Assembly: GCF_902148845.1 (NCBI RefSeq)
Contig: NC_043755.1
Location: 3,026,378-3,090,377 of the forward strand
Reading direction: 5' to 3'
DNA length: 64,000 bases
Origin: Salarias fasciatus
Lineage: Eukaryota; Chordata; Actinopteri; Blenniiformes; Blenniidae
The position numbers and the translations under genes are program-made. Positions 47,201 through 58,591 of this stretch are shown piece by piece (position 1 is the stretch's first letter; each line of letters opens with the position of its first letter). The notes beneath the pieces are model-generated. The model saw only the letters and a program-made list of their open reading frames with translations, was not told the origin of the DNA and did not search any database.

Positions 47201-48748
47201 CCCTGTTTTATTGTGCAAGAAAAAAGTGTGGTATCTCTTAGTTTTACTTTTCTTGTGGTACAACATTTGTTACAGACCTGAAAATGTAACTCCTGCCAAA
47301 AGCCAACTTTTGAGGGACTGCAGAGGGAGCACTGCACACACACACACATTATGGTGTGCATGTTTTAGTTTTTTGAATATTTATTTTATTTGGAGCCTTA
47401 AATATAAAACACATCACATGTTAAATATATATAATCATGTCCTGTCGTTTTTTTGTTAATGCAATACAGGAAAAAAGGGTATATTTCAGACACAGTTGGA
47501 AATTGTGATTATTTGTGATTAATCATGATTAATTCATTTGTAAGCTGCGATTAATCTGATTAAAATTTTTAATCATTTGACAGCCCTAGTCATTACGTCA
47601 GTGAAACATAAAAAATAAACAACAGAGATCATAATAAAACACAAAACAAAATACTTCTGTGAATTTAAAATATTGCTTCATCTCATCTGCAACACTTGAA
47701 CTTCAAGGTATGGTGGACGATTTTCTCAAAGGTTGAAGCCTAACGTCTGTTACTCGCTTGTTGAAAAACGCGCATGCGCCAGACCATCCTACCAGCTCTG
47801 CTGCTCCTCCTGAGGAAACGCCTATCAATGTCGGAAGCGTGCAAGTGCAAGCTCATCTTCCCTGGGTGTGCATGGCTCTGTTTACAGTTTCTGCAATCGG
47901 CCTCACTCAGAAAGCTTATTTTCCGAAGCAGTTACAGTTTCATTATGTGAGAGTCGCCATCGGTAAGTACTGGCTGAAACTGAAGCTCACGGGCTACATA
48001 AACACTCTGAATGCGCAGATTTTCAGTTATTTTTTCTTAAGTAATTAACACAAGATAAATGTATTGGTGTGATTACAACATCACAGCATCTGGAAATATT
48101 TCACAATATTTGTGTAGCCACCTCCCTTGTAGGAAGAAAAACAAGCTGAAATTCAATAAAATACAACAAATGTGTATTCTGACTACTTATGTTTGAAAAG
48201 ATAATTCTGACTATTACTGCTTTAAAAGAATACTCCGAAGATTTTGAACCCACGCCCCATCCCTATCGTTTAGAAAGTGAGATAAGCCCATAAATACCTT
48301 TTGTGTGTCCGTTCGTCCAGTGTCTGGCTAACAGCTGTTAGCATCGTAGTTAGCTTAGCTCAACCACGGCAGGTGAAGAGGAGACAGAGCCAGACTGAGA
48401 AAGTGGACAAAATACTCCTTTCAGTGGAAGGAGTTTTATAACCATTCGGATTTACTTCGCCATCCCCTGGACCACTGGAAGGATTATTTTGTCCACTGTC
48501 TCAGTCTGGCTCTGCCTTCTCTTCACCTGCTGTAGTTGAGCTAAGATAACTACGATGCAAACAGCTGTTAGCCAGGCACTGGATGACTGGACACAAAAAG
48601 GTATTTTTGAGCTTATCTCACTCTGTAAATGATCAGGATAGGGCGTGGGTCCAAAATCTTCGGAGTATTCCTTTAAGTCAAACACATCCATACCTTGAAC
48701 ACTTGCAGCTCCTGCTGCCAGCATGGCCAGAACAATGAGCAGCTTCAT
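44281..48748 (-). CDS. Short pentraxin (CRP/SAP-like), gene 4
   Basis: Coding exons are 48748-48694, 45130-45028, 44941-44644 and 44499-44281, together 224 residues. Signal peptide, HSICTTWDS signature and calcium loop (GQEQDSHGGGFDINQTF) are kept. It differs from gene 3 at nine residues: S/P and R/Q in exon 3; K/N, D/Y, E/W and P/S in exon 4; and A/S, A/T and N/D in exon 5. There is only one silent difference, and the two short introns are identical. At most of these sites gene 4 is the odd one out among the five genes. Three of the changes (NNYMWA against NKDMEA) fall within five residues of the strand-loop after the first calcium loop, and two flank the second loop. The long intron carries a 1.17-kb TTAA element, a hAT element and the hairpin next to the donor. 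Confidence 0.93.
45171..46337. mobile_element. TTAA-inserting (Kolobok-like) GC-rich element, copy 2, in intron of pentraxin 4
   Basis: The ends are AGGGCAACTCTGG and CCGGAGTTGCCCT with TTAA on both sides (45167-45170, 46338-46341). Gene 3 shows the empty site ACTTAAATTAATAATTTC at about 37028. The arms are about 220 bp. The centre has about four GC-rich tandem units of 86-97 bp containing GTCGCGCGTCCCGCGGCCGG. Overlapping frames up to 350 residues on both strands are repeat artefacts. Being unique to gene 4, this is one of the youngest insertions here. Confidence 0.85.
46383..47588. mobile_element. hAT element (TAGGGCTGTCA family) in intron of pentraxin 4
   Basis: Ends TAGGGCTGTCA and TGACAGCCCTA with the 8-bp duplication GTCATTAC (46375-46382, 47589-47596). 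It is 1206 bp and is the duplicate of 37075-38738 without the nested element. Confidence 0.88.
48226..48672. mobile_element. TTAA-inserting hairpin element next to the signal exon of pentraxin 4
   Basis: The duplicate of 39379-39825, also 447 bp, with TTAA at 48222-48225 and 48673-48676. Confidence 0.85.
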
Positions 48749-48933
48749 CTGTGAGGCGAAGAAAAATCACGATAAGTTAGATTTTATCAGGCAAATTTCA
48801 CAATGTTGGGTTGCTCCTAATACACACCGTCAAATAACAGGAAAAAACATCACCTTCTGCAATAATCTGATTTAAATTGATAAAGAAAATAAGCTTTTGA
48901 TGTGATGATCAGTTTGGAATGTTTTCATCTTAC

Positions 48934-49063
48934 CTTGAAATCTGCGTCAGACCTGAATGATCAGCACTGACGGGTTGGTTGGTCTTTTATAGTCACTCCT
49001 CTCGACTGGGCGCGTGCGTCTATACGTTTCCTTCCTGAACTGAGTTTTCTTCTTTTTTGCAAC
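48934..49063 (-). promoter_or_regulatory. Promoter and non-coding exon 1 of pentraxin 4
   Basis: TATAAAA at 48985-48991, exon 1 donor at 48934 and TTGCAAC at 49057-49063. Nearly identical to gene 3. Confidence 0.65.
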
Positions 49064-50138
49064 ACACACAGCCTTGTCCAGCATGCACAGTTTGTTGATG
49101 AATCAACAAAATTCACTGAGAGTAACACCCTGATATTGAAAAGAGTTTCGTTCTGTATTGCTTATTCCTCAATTCCACAATGAAAAAACTATCTCACATG
49201 TTCAAAATAAAGGTCAAAGTTCATCTGTCCATGAATAGTTATCTGAATCTTCATTACGTTGCTTTTCACACTGCTCTTTTGGTACTTTCAATGATTTCAA
49301 GAGCTGTCACCAGTCGGGGTGTAAACATCAACAAGTGTACATGGATAATAAATCATAACCATTTAGGAAAATCAGTAACCGTGTGCACGTCATTTTCCTC
49401 CTCCTCATCGTTTTTTTTTTTCACTCTTTTTTTATAATATTTTGTGGAGCGACGATGTTACCTGAAAACTTCAGATAATTACATGAATGACATGAACTAA
49501 CTAAATGTTCAATCTACTGCTGTTATCCACATACATGCGGGGCAATGTTTGGTTGATTAAAAAAAAGAGAGAGACCAGTTACCATGGAAACACCCCAACA
49601 AGCTGGAGGGAGCGACGCTAGCATCGATGCTAATGCTAGCTATCTCGCTGGTGAGCTACCGCTAGCGGTTCACAAGCTAGCATGAGGCGTTTTATATACA
49701 ACAAATCAAAGAAATGTGACAAGACACTGAGTGAACATATCATCAGCTTAATCGCTGAAATGGTGGCCCGTTTGTCTAATAACTGTGGAATGTCTTTGAT
49801 TTAATGGGATTATGAGTTCGTGTATTTCAATGCAGATCCTCTACTGGTCATATAGCGCAACTGCAATAGAAAAAGATAAATCTATGACGCCACATGTAAT
49901 CAGTTACATGTCGGTTAGAAGTCACGGTTACACGTGTACAAAAAATTGCTTACGTTGACACCCCTAGTCACCAGTTCACTATGCTATACTGCTGCATCAA
50001 ATAAGGATGTCACTTGGATTTAAAACACAAAATCTTGACAATCCTTTATGTGAAATCATCAATTTATACCATGCAATCAGATGAAAGTCTTGTTGCTTCA
50101 GATTCGGTCAGCCGTCTGTGGCTCAGTCTAATTCAGAG

Positions 50139-50316
50139 CAGGGCCGGCTCTAGGCATAAGCAAACTGGGCAGCTACCCAGGGGCAGGCCGCCGTGACTGC
50201 ACACTTGCGGGCCCCGACGCTCCGTGTGCCGTGCACCGCGCCGCGCCGTTCTGCGCTCCGACAGGGCGCTTGTCTTGGACTCGTCTGGGGCGCTTAACAA
50301 GCCTGGGCTGGCTCTG
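50139..50316. mobile_element. hAT MITE, 178 bp
   Basis: Ends CAGGGCCGGCTCT and GGGCTGGCTCTG with the 8-bp duplication ATTCAGAG (50131-50138, 50317-50324). The empty site CTAATTCAGAGGATCAAG is seen at about 41303. Its ends resemble those of the 3.6-kb hAT at 24297. Confidence 0.85.
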
Positions 50317-50324
50317 ATTCAGAG

Positions 50325-50734
50325 GATCAAGTTTATAATCACTAGCACTTTATAATACTGCCCATGTGTTGTGGCTTCCCTTCTCTTACAGTGTCGTTTG
50401 ACGTGTCTTAATGTGTAGTTTCCTAAAGTGTGGAGGTAACTCTCATGCATGACATTTTATGGACTGGGGTACTTATGCTCGTCTCTTACAGTGTCAGTCC
50501 TGGAATCTTACACTGTAGTTTCCCGTGTTTTACCATGTACTTATGAAAACAGAGTAATTTTCCTGAACATATGCTTTTATTGTACAACCTTGATGTGCCT
50601 CTTCCTTAAAAGAATCACCATGGACCCCCACAGATTGTGTAGACCAATGACAAACTGAAATACTCTAACGCATTGATGAGTATGTGTTTCAGATAATAAT
50701 GACAAGACATGCAGACGTCCAAACATCTTTATTT

Positions 50735-50766
<32 letters not shown>

Positions 50767-51240
50767 TTCAGAGACAGAAATTCACCTTTTAAAGTTACCC
50801 AACCCTTAAGATCACCCTTGTCTGTCCTTACTGTCTAACTATCCAGTACTTCCACTGCAAAAACCACTTTACCTATAACTACACTGTAATAAATGATATG
50901 GTCAATAAGTTATTCTAACTTTTCTGTTTCAGTTATTTCTACTTTCCATAATGAGTTATTGTATTTCAACTTGATAATATGAGTTATTGGTAATCTAACT
51001 CAAGATTGTATGTCAATTAATGAGGTGAAAATTTCAATATGTCAACATAACTTGTCCATATGAGTTATGAAATAATAACCGGATTATAAGAACCAGAAGG
51101 CGGCGGTAATGCAACCGTAGGGATGCAAGCTACCTTTTACCCCAAAGAAGAAGAAGAAGAAGAAGAAAAAGAAAAAGCCGAAGAAGAAGAAGAAGCCGAG
51201 GGACTGCTTTCTGTCAACACTGGAGTGATTCCTGACAGCA
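50325..51240. repeat. Diverged pentraxin-unit spacer
   Basis: Homologous to 41320-42180 but clearly more diverged than units A and B are from each other. It includes a (TTTA)n run at about 50735-50768 and an (AAG)n run at about 51145-51197. The spacer is cut by the DIRS1-like element. Confidence 0.65.
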
Positions 51241-51329
51241 GTCAGGTGGGCCTTTATAGGAGAGGAGCAGACTGGAAGCGAACTGAGTGAGGGAAATAGG
51301 GTCAGTGAATGCATTTAGTAAGACTGTAA

Positions 51330-54300
51330 TTGCAGTCAATTCATAAATTTAGCAATTGTGGCACTTCGCTGCAGACGCTCCAACTGCACCACGTCGGCCT
51401 CCTGGGGTTCATGGTGAACCAAGACAAGAGCGCACTCACCCTGGCTCAGCACATGGCTTACCTGGGCTTGGAGCTGGACACGCTCTCTATGACGGCCCGC
51501 CTCTCCAAGGACAGGCGAACCTCCCTCCTCTCGGCCCTGAGGTGTGTGACGACCACACCTCTGGTCAGGGTCCGTCTGGTCAGGACCATCCTGGGTTTGA
51601 TGGCCGCGGCCCACCCAGTGGTTCAGTTGCACCTTCTGCACATGCGCAGACTGCAGTGGTGGTTCTCCCGCCTCCGCTGCTTCGGGAAACAGAACGGACA
51701 CAGACTGGTCTTGGTCCCGCCCCAGGCGCGTCAAGATCTCCTTTTCTGGATGGATCCTGCTCTCCTCATGCAGGGAATCCCCTTGGGCTGTGTGTCGCAA
51801 CACGTCGAGGTGTTCACGGATGGGTCTCTCGCAGGATGGGGAGGAACCCTGGGCCATCTCGCGGTGGGCGGGGCCTAGGTTTCCCCACCTACTCACATCA
51901 ACGTGCTGGAAATGACGGTGGTGCAGCGGGTGCTGCTCCATTTCCAAGCCATGCTGAAGGACAGCCATGTGCTCGTCAGGTCGGACAACACCACAGTGGT
52001 CACGTACCTGAACAGGCAGGGGGAGACTCGGTCATCTCAAAACGGCAGAGATCCTGCTGTGGGCAGACAGGCACCTCGCCTCTCTCAGAGCGCGGCACGT
52101 GCCCGGGGTTCTCAACGTCGGTGTGGACAGGATGTCCCGGGGAGGCCCACTCCACGACGAGTGGGGCCTGTCCCCATGGGTGGCAGCCCGACTCTGGTCC
52201 AAGTTCGGCCACCCGGTGGCAGATCTTTTCACCAGTGCAGAGAACGCACAGTGCCCACTCTGGTTCTTGCTCAGGTTGTCAGACGCACCCCTGCTCGGGG
52301 AGGATGCCTTCACACACAGGAGCTGGCCTCCGGGCCTCCTGTACGCATACCCTCCAGCCCGCCTCTTAACCCCTTTGCTGCGCAGGGTGAGGACACAGAA
52401 CCGCCACGTGATTGTGGTGGCTCCGGACTCCCCGAGTGTCCGGTGGTTCCCGGACCTGGTCCAGCTGGCGGTCGGAGACCCGTGGCCGATCCCCGACGGG
52501 CCCGACGCTCTGCTGCAGGCAGGGGGCACCCTTCGGTCCCGCCCTCTCCTGGGCAGGAGGCTCCTGGCTTGGAGGCTGAGAGGATGAGATTAGTGGAACT
52601 AGATCTGACTCCTGCGGTGGTTTCCACCATCCAGAGTGCCAGGGCCCCCTCCACTGTTAAGGCCTCCAGGTCTCGGTGGCAGCTTTTCTCCACATGCTGC
52701 TTGGAGAGGGGTTTGGAGCAGGTCTCCTGCGCTATCGGAGTTTTGGAGTTTCTCCAGGTCCTGCTGGACAGTGGTCGCACTGCATCCACCCTGGCGGTGT
52801 TTGCATCGGCCATTGCGGCAGGTCATGGCGGTTTCGGCCGCTTTTCTGTGCGCAGTCACCCGCTGATGGAGCGGTTTCTGCGTGGGGCGTGTTGGCGACG
52901 GCCACACCCAAGACATGTGATCTCCCCGTGGGACTGCCACACTGTGTTGGAGGGTCTTAAGGGACCCTACTTTGAGCCTTTGGAGCAGGCGACAGACCGC
53001 TTTCTCTCCTTTAAGGCTTCCATTTTGTTAGCGCTAGAGTCCGCCAAGAGTGTTGGGGATCTCTGCGCTCTGTCAGTCCACCCATCCTGCATGGTGTTCA
53101 GCCCAGATGGGGGTCTCGTGCACCTCTGGCCTAATCCGGCCTTTCATACCAAGGTGATCACCTCGGACTTTCGGTCGCGGGTGATCCGGATCAGGACGCT
53201 TTGCTCCCTGCCTGATTCATCCGGTGACAACCCGCGGCTGCGGTTGCTCTGCCCGGTCAGGGCTCTACGTTCTTATTGTGGCATGATGGTGTGCATCTTA
53301 CCTGAGCTGTGATTGGAAAGTGGCACCAAACCGAGCCTATAAGCTTAGTGGGTGGTCTGCGCGCGCACACACGTTTGGTTTTGGTGCGGTGGTTGCAGCG
53401 TTTGGTAACCAGCCGAGATTTCCTGGTTTGGAGCACGCTTGTGTGCCTCAGGCGATCCATTTCGGTTTGCGCCCCGAGTTTGGGACTCCTCGCCCGGGGT
53501 AAGCTGTTCGTTGTTCTGCCTTGTCATTTTTGGCTCGGGCCAATGCTGATCCCAAATTACGCTTGTAGATCCGAGCTGCAGCAGGGATAAGCCACTAATA
53601 TCCTCATTGGCTCTCCCCCTCCTCCTGCTGCCTGTGCGCGCGTGCTTGCTCCAGCAGGTAAGATTCAACCGTGTTTAGATTAGTTTCCCCACAACGTTTT
53701 AATGTTCGTGTCTCCATTGTAGGCTTGTAGGCACCAATCTCCAGTGTGTGGTCCACAACGAGGGCCGCCACTCCTAGAAAGGACCCGTTGCCTTGTCCTG
53801 CTCTGTTCCACATCATCTCCAGGGTTTAAGTTAAGGCTGCACGTCTTGCAGCCCACACCTCGCCAGCAATGTAGCAGGCTCACCGCGACTAGCTTCCCCT
53901 ACCTCCTGCACGCTCCTGCGGGGAGCGTTCAGGGGCGCTGGGATTAATTTGCGCCATCCTCTGTCATAGGCTACAGTAGCCTATTTTCATCTGGACAGAC
54001 TGTGCAAATAGGCAGCTAATGTTTATTTCATTTTGTTGCAGGCATTATTCCTTCAGTGGGTGAGTTTTGATTTCATTGTAGTTCTGTATTTTGTTCAAAG
54101 TCTGCTTATTGCTTGCCTTTTGTTTTTTTGCTTTGCATGTTATTTTTTTTTGCTTGTTGTTCATATTTTGCTTTGCATGGCTTGTGCTTAATTTGTTGCT
54201 TCCTATTTACTTTTGCATGTGTTGCTGTTTTTGTGCATTATTGTTTATTTTGTAAAATAAGCAACTTAACTGCAGTAATCAATCCTCCACCGCTATAAGT

Positions 54301-55640
54301 GTTCCTGTGATTCGTTTTTTACTGTGCTTAATAAGTTTGAAATAATTAATAAGTGTTCTATAGGCCTATAGTATTTTAACATTTGTGACTCTAAGAATAA
54401 AATTAATTTTGTATTTTGTATATTATGTCTCACATCCTGCTTCATGTCCACACCTAGCGCGGCCTTACTCTGTACTGGGTTGAATTGGTCCTGGAGCCTA
54501 CTCTCCAGGTGGCGTTGAAAAATCATTCTCTCCGAACATTTAACTTGGTTTCCCAAAACCGTACGCTCCTGTCACATTATGTTGAGCGCACGGCTGGCTT
54601 TCACACTACGGACCAGCTGTTTGTGCGATATGGGGCCAGGGGGCGTGGAGCCCCGCTGTCCTCCCAGCGTCTCGTCCACTGGGTGGGGGGCGCTATTGCA
54701 GCTGCTTATGAGGCACAGAATCTTCTGCCGCCGGCGGTGATTCGTGTTCATTCCACACGGAGTATGGCTGCTTCTGCGGCCCTGTGCAGAGGTGTCGCGG
54801 TGGGTGACATCTGCCAGGCTGCCTCATGGGCGTCCACGTCCATCTTTGTGCGTTCATATCTGATGGTCTGTCGTCTATCTGTCGTCTAACCGTGTTGGTC
54901 TTCGTGGCCCGGCTGCTGCGCCCCGTGTGGGGTCGCGAGCCAGGGTTTTTCCTCGCCTGCCGTTCTGGCTGGCAGATGTTGTGAACGCGTCGGTGCTTAG
55001 CGGGAACAGGAGTTCTGCCGCTTGCCGTGTTGGTCCTTCGAGCACGGCTGCCGCTTTCCGTGTGGGGTCGCGAACCAGGGTTTTTCCCCAGCCGGCGTGT
55101 GTGTGTGTCACTGTGGCGATGCTTACGCACCTTTGGGCAGTGCCTCGGTCAGGCTGCTTGCCCCATTTTCTCCTGGAAGTTATGAGGCTGTTCTGACATA
55201 CGGTTTGTTTACTTCCGCTTTCTGCTGCACCAATCCTGTCAGCATGCCAGCTGGGAGTACATTCATCCCCTACGGCCTCCGCCTTGGTTTGTACCAATAG
55301 CGAAGCCCGTAGGCGGGCTAAGCATATCACGACGTAGAATTAGTAGTTACTAAACGTAACTCCAGTTCTACGAGTGCATGCGTGCCGGCCTACCTGCTGG
55401 CCAAGCTGTCCGCTTCCTTCTTTGCTGATTCAGAAGAAGGGAGTTTGAGCGGCAAGTGCCCGGTTTTATACCCTCAGGGAGGGGCGTGGTGCTGTGCCAA
55501 CGCACGGGCAGGATTGATGCACAGGTTTCAGTTTGGTCTCAGTGGATTGGCTGGCGCCAAGAGGAATACCAATAGTGAAGCCCATAGGCGGGCATGCATA
55601 CACTCGTAGAACTGTCTGGAGTTACGTTTAGTAACTACTA
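51330..55640 (+). mobile_element. DIRS1-like tyrosine-recombinase retroelement, broken fossil
   Basis: Recognisable parts in order are the end of the reverse transcriptase and the start of RNase H (about 51330-51880, with VEVFTDGSLAGWGG), the rest of the RNase H region (about 51900-52350), and a tyrosine recombinase in two portions (about 52590-53290 and 54490-54890). The second portion includes the HSTRSMAASAA block typical of these recombinases. A terminal inverted-repeat region lies at about 55340-55640 (TAGTAGTTACTAAACGTAAC and its inverse), as DIRS elements have instead of LTRs. The 5' part with gag and most of the reverse transcriptase is missing. The element is truncated with several breaks. 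Moderate age: motifs are still easy to read. Confidence 0.85.
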
Positions 55641-55649
55641 ATTAAGACA

Positions 55650-56316
55650 CGTCCAACTACACTGTAAGATAACAGCACTTATATTGTCAGACACAAATGT
55701 AAGCACTCCTCAGGTTCCGCGAAATAACATGTACATGTCCGACAGTTACCTTCAAAGTTGAAGGAACTACTGTAAGAAAAGGGAAGCTACTCTGTAAGAT
55801 ACGGGCCGTATTATAAAGTGCTATCATATTTGTGAAAAAGACAGTTGATGGTGAAAGGTAGCTTACATAAAAAACACAAAAACAAAACCCTTGTCTGCTG
55901 TGCATCCATATTTTAATCAATATTTTAATACATTAACAGCTGATTTTTGTTTATATCAAATCAAATCAATCTTTATTCAAAACACGGTTTTCATATTAAA
56001 AAGACAACTCAAAGTGTGTTACAGTATCAGAATAATTAAACAAAAATGGTTGTAGTGTTACGAAAAGACTACATTATGGAGCTCCAGAGCAAACAATTTA
56101 TGATTATTACAGAGTCAAATTGTTTCCAGATAGAGAAAATGCACAAAGATTCTCAAAATTATCATGGGATGGGGAAAGAAATGTCAAAAGTACATCCTCA
56201 AATTAGCAGGAAATTAACATAATTTGCCGATATAAACAATTTCTCCTCATTGGAAACCCAAAACAACTGAACCACAGCAAGGCTTTCGGAGACACTGACA
56301 AATGTCCGTCACAGTT
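55650..56316. repeat. 3' flank of pentraxin 5
   Basis: Shared unit flank, homologous to 22510-23160 (GGTTCCGCGAAATAACATG; GATGGTGAAAGGTAGCTTAC). It includes the conserved AATAAA on the minus strand at 55972-55977, 340 nt past the stop codon of gene 5. Confidence 0.65.
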
Positions 56317-57821
56317 TCAGTGACAGACGATGGATTTCGGTTCCACCAGCACTTTGTCTGTGATCTCAAACTCCAGCGCCTTCCAGTTCAGCACGTTCCC
56401 TGGAGTGAAGTTGAGCTTGTCGACGTAGCTCTGAATCTCACAGGAAGAGAGGACGTAGTCCCACATGTGGACGTCCGACATCATCCCAACAAAAGCCTGC
56501 TTGATGTCGAATCCTCCACCGTGAGCATCCTGCTCCTGTGGGGAACGTAGAGCGACAGAGAAAAACATCTCTACATTCACTTTAAAAAATGTTTTACTCC
56601 TTACACCTTAACCAATCCAAATTGTGTGTATTCAGAAACCAGTGATGGACTATTGATCATGATGTTAAGTAATAAAACCATACCTGTCCAAGAATGATCA
56701 TCGTGCTTCCAGTTATAGCTGATGTGGCGGGGACAAATTTGCGAATCGTCGGCCTTCCATTAAACCACAACTGCACAATTCCGGTCGCTGAGTCCCAGGT
56801 GGTGCAGATGGAGTGCCACATGTTGGGTTTGTAGTCCAGTCCCCTGAACTCTGACTTTTGTTCCTTGACGCGAGCCTCCATCTCCTTATTTGTTTCATCC
56901 CAGAATATCAGGAAAGAGTTGGCCGACCCAGAGGTGGACAGTGAGAACAGGCCATGGTCTCTTTTGATGTCTGTAAACGATCTGCAGGTACGACACACTG
57001 GCTTGTTATGGGGTTGGTGACAGTCAGAGAGGATGTGTGTTCATCAGGATTTACATTGAATTACTACCTGTGGCAGACAGTCACAGCTCTGAATTCTTGT
57101 TTGTTTGTTATCAGCCTGACACGAGCTCGGTTGTTTTGCACTGGGAACGTGAACATTTTCCCTGAGAGATCTGAAAAAAAAGTGTTCATTAAAATACTTA
57201 AATCATTATTATCATTGGTAATAGCATGTGACAAATCATTAAGGCAATGAAACATAAAAAAAAAACAACAGAAATCATAATAAAAAAACACAAAACAAAA
57301 TACTTCTTTGACTTTAATTAAACGCTTCATCTCATCTGCAACACTTGAACTTAAGGGGATTTCTTCATGTAGGAGGATGATTTTACTACCCCGATTTCAA
57401 AATGCCTCGGCATATTTATGCTTGCTCCTTCCTCATATTTTATCTACAAGATTAAATATATATCAAACTTTTAACTTACATTTGCTTGAAAATAGAGGGA
57501 AGAAATCATTTGTGTTATGAATTTTCAGTTATATTTTTCTTCAGTAACAATCACAAGTTAAATGTATTGATGTGATTGAAACATCATAACATCTGGAAAT
57601 ATTATGAAGTCACTACACAAATATACACAGTATTTGTGTAGCCACTTCACTTGTATGAAGAAAAACAAACTGAAATTCAATGAAATACAACAAATGTGTA
57701 TTCCGACTACTCATGTTTGAAAAGATAATCCTGACTATGACTGCGTGAAGTCAAACACATCCATACCTTGAATACATGCAGCTCTCGCTGCCAGCATGGC
57801 CACAACAATGAGCAGCTTCAT
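56317..57821 (-). CDS. Short pentraxin (CRP/SAP-like), gene 5
   Basis: Coding exons are 57821-57767 (signal peptide MKLLIVVAMLAARAACIQ), 57170-57068, 56981-56684 and 56535-56317, together 224 residues. This is the most compact copy: its long intron is only 596 nt and free of transposons, so it shows the ancestral layout against which insertions in the others can be read. HSICTTWDS, the calcium loop GQEQDAHGGGFDIKQAF and F at the CRP F66 position are kept; the first loop reads GSANSFLIFWDE. An NFT sequon in KLNFTPG is shared by all copies, and an extra pair of cysteines (SSCEIQ and the C-terminal VCH) is likely to form a disulfide. It is the last gene of the array on this side. Confidence 0.93.
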
Positions 57822-58016
57822 CTGTGAGGAGAAGAAAAATCACGATAAGTTAGATTTTATCAGGAAAGTTTCACAATTTTGGGTTGCTCCTAATACATAC
57901 CGTCAAAAAACGGGGGAAAAAATCACCTTCTACCGTAATCTGATTTTAATTGATGAAGAAAATAAGCTTTTGATGTGATGATCAGTTTGGAATGTTTTCA
58001 TCTTACCTTGAAATCT

Positions 58017-58140
58017 GCGTCAGACCTGAGTGATCAGCGTTGACGGGTTTGTTGGTCTTATATAGTCACTCACTCCTCTCTGCTGGGCGTGTGTGTCTAT
58101 ACCTTTCCTTCCTTCACTGGTTGGTCTTCTTTTTTGTAAA
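58017..58140 (-). promoter_or_regulatory. Promoter and non-coding exon 1 of pentraxin 5
   Basis: TATATAA at 58059-58065 and exon 1 donor at 58017. The TTGCAAC motif of the other copies is altered here (TTTTGTAAAAC), so control may differ. Confidence 0.6.
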
Positions 58141-58591
58141 ACTCACAGCCTTGTCCAGCACGCACAGTATGTTGATGACTTAACAAAATTCACTGAGAGT
58201 ACCACGCTGATATTGAAGAGTTTTGTTCGATATTGCTGATTCCTCAATGCCACAACAAAAGCACCAACTCACAAGTTCAAAATAAAGTTCAAAGTTCATC
58301 TGTCTATGATTAGTTATCTGAATCTCCATTACTTTGCTTTTCACACAGCTCTTTTGGTACTTGTGGTCTAAAGAGTTATCACCAGTACACTCCACTCTAC
58401 TGCTGCATCAAATAAGGATGTCACTCGGACTTAAAACACAAAATCTTGACAGTCTTTTATGTGAAATAACAAAAAAAAAAAAAAAAAAAAATCACATTTT
58501 TACCATGCAAGCAGATGAAAGTCTTGTTGCTTCAGATTCGATCAGCCGTCTGTGGCTCGGTCTAGTTCAGAGGATCAAGTTTATAATCTGA
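58141..58591. repeat. 5' flank of pentraxin 5, end of the array
   Basis: Unit flank homologous to 49100-50130, shorter than the others (the GCTAGC-rich part is missing), with an A-run at 58471-58490. Homology to the units stops at about 58590. Confidence 0.65.

Larger units (their letters stand above)
41172..50019. repeat. Recent tandem duplication, unit B (spacer plus pentraxin 4)
   Basis: The partner of 33039-41171. It lacks the 456-bp TTAA element and carries instead a 1.17-kb TTAA element in the intron of gene 4. Confidence 0.85.

Noticed and set aside
55082-55330. Frames at the end of the DIRS1-like element as host exons
   Set aside because: They lie in the terminal region of the fossil element and show no host domain.
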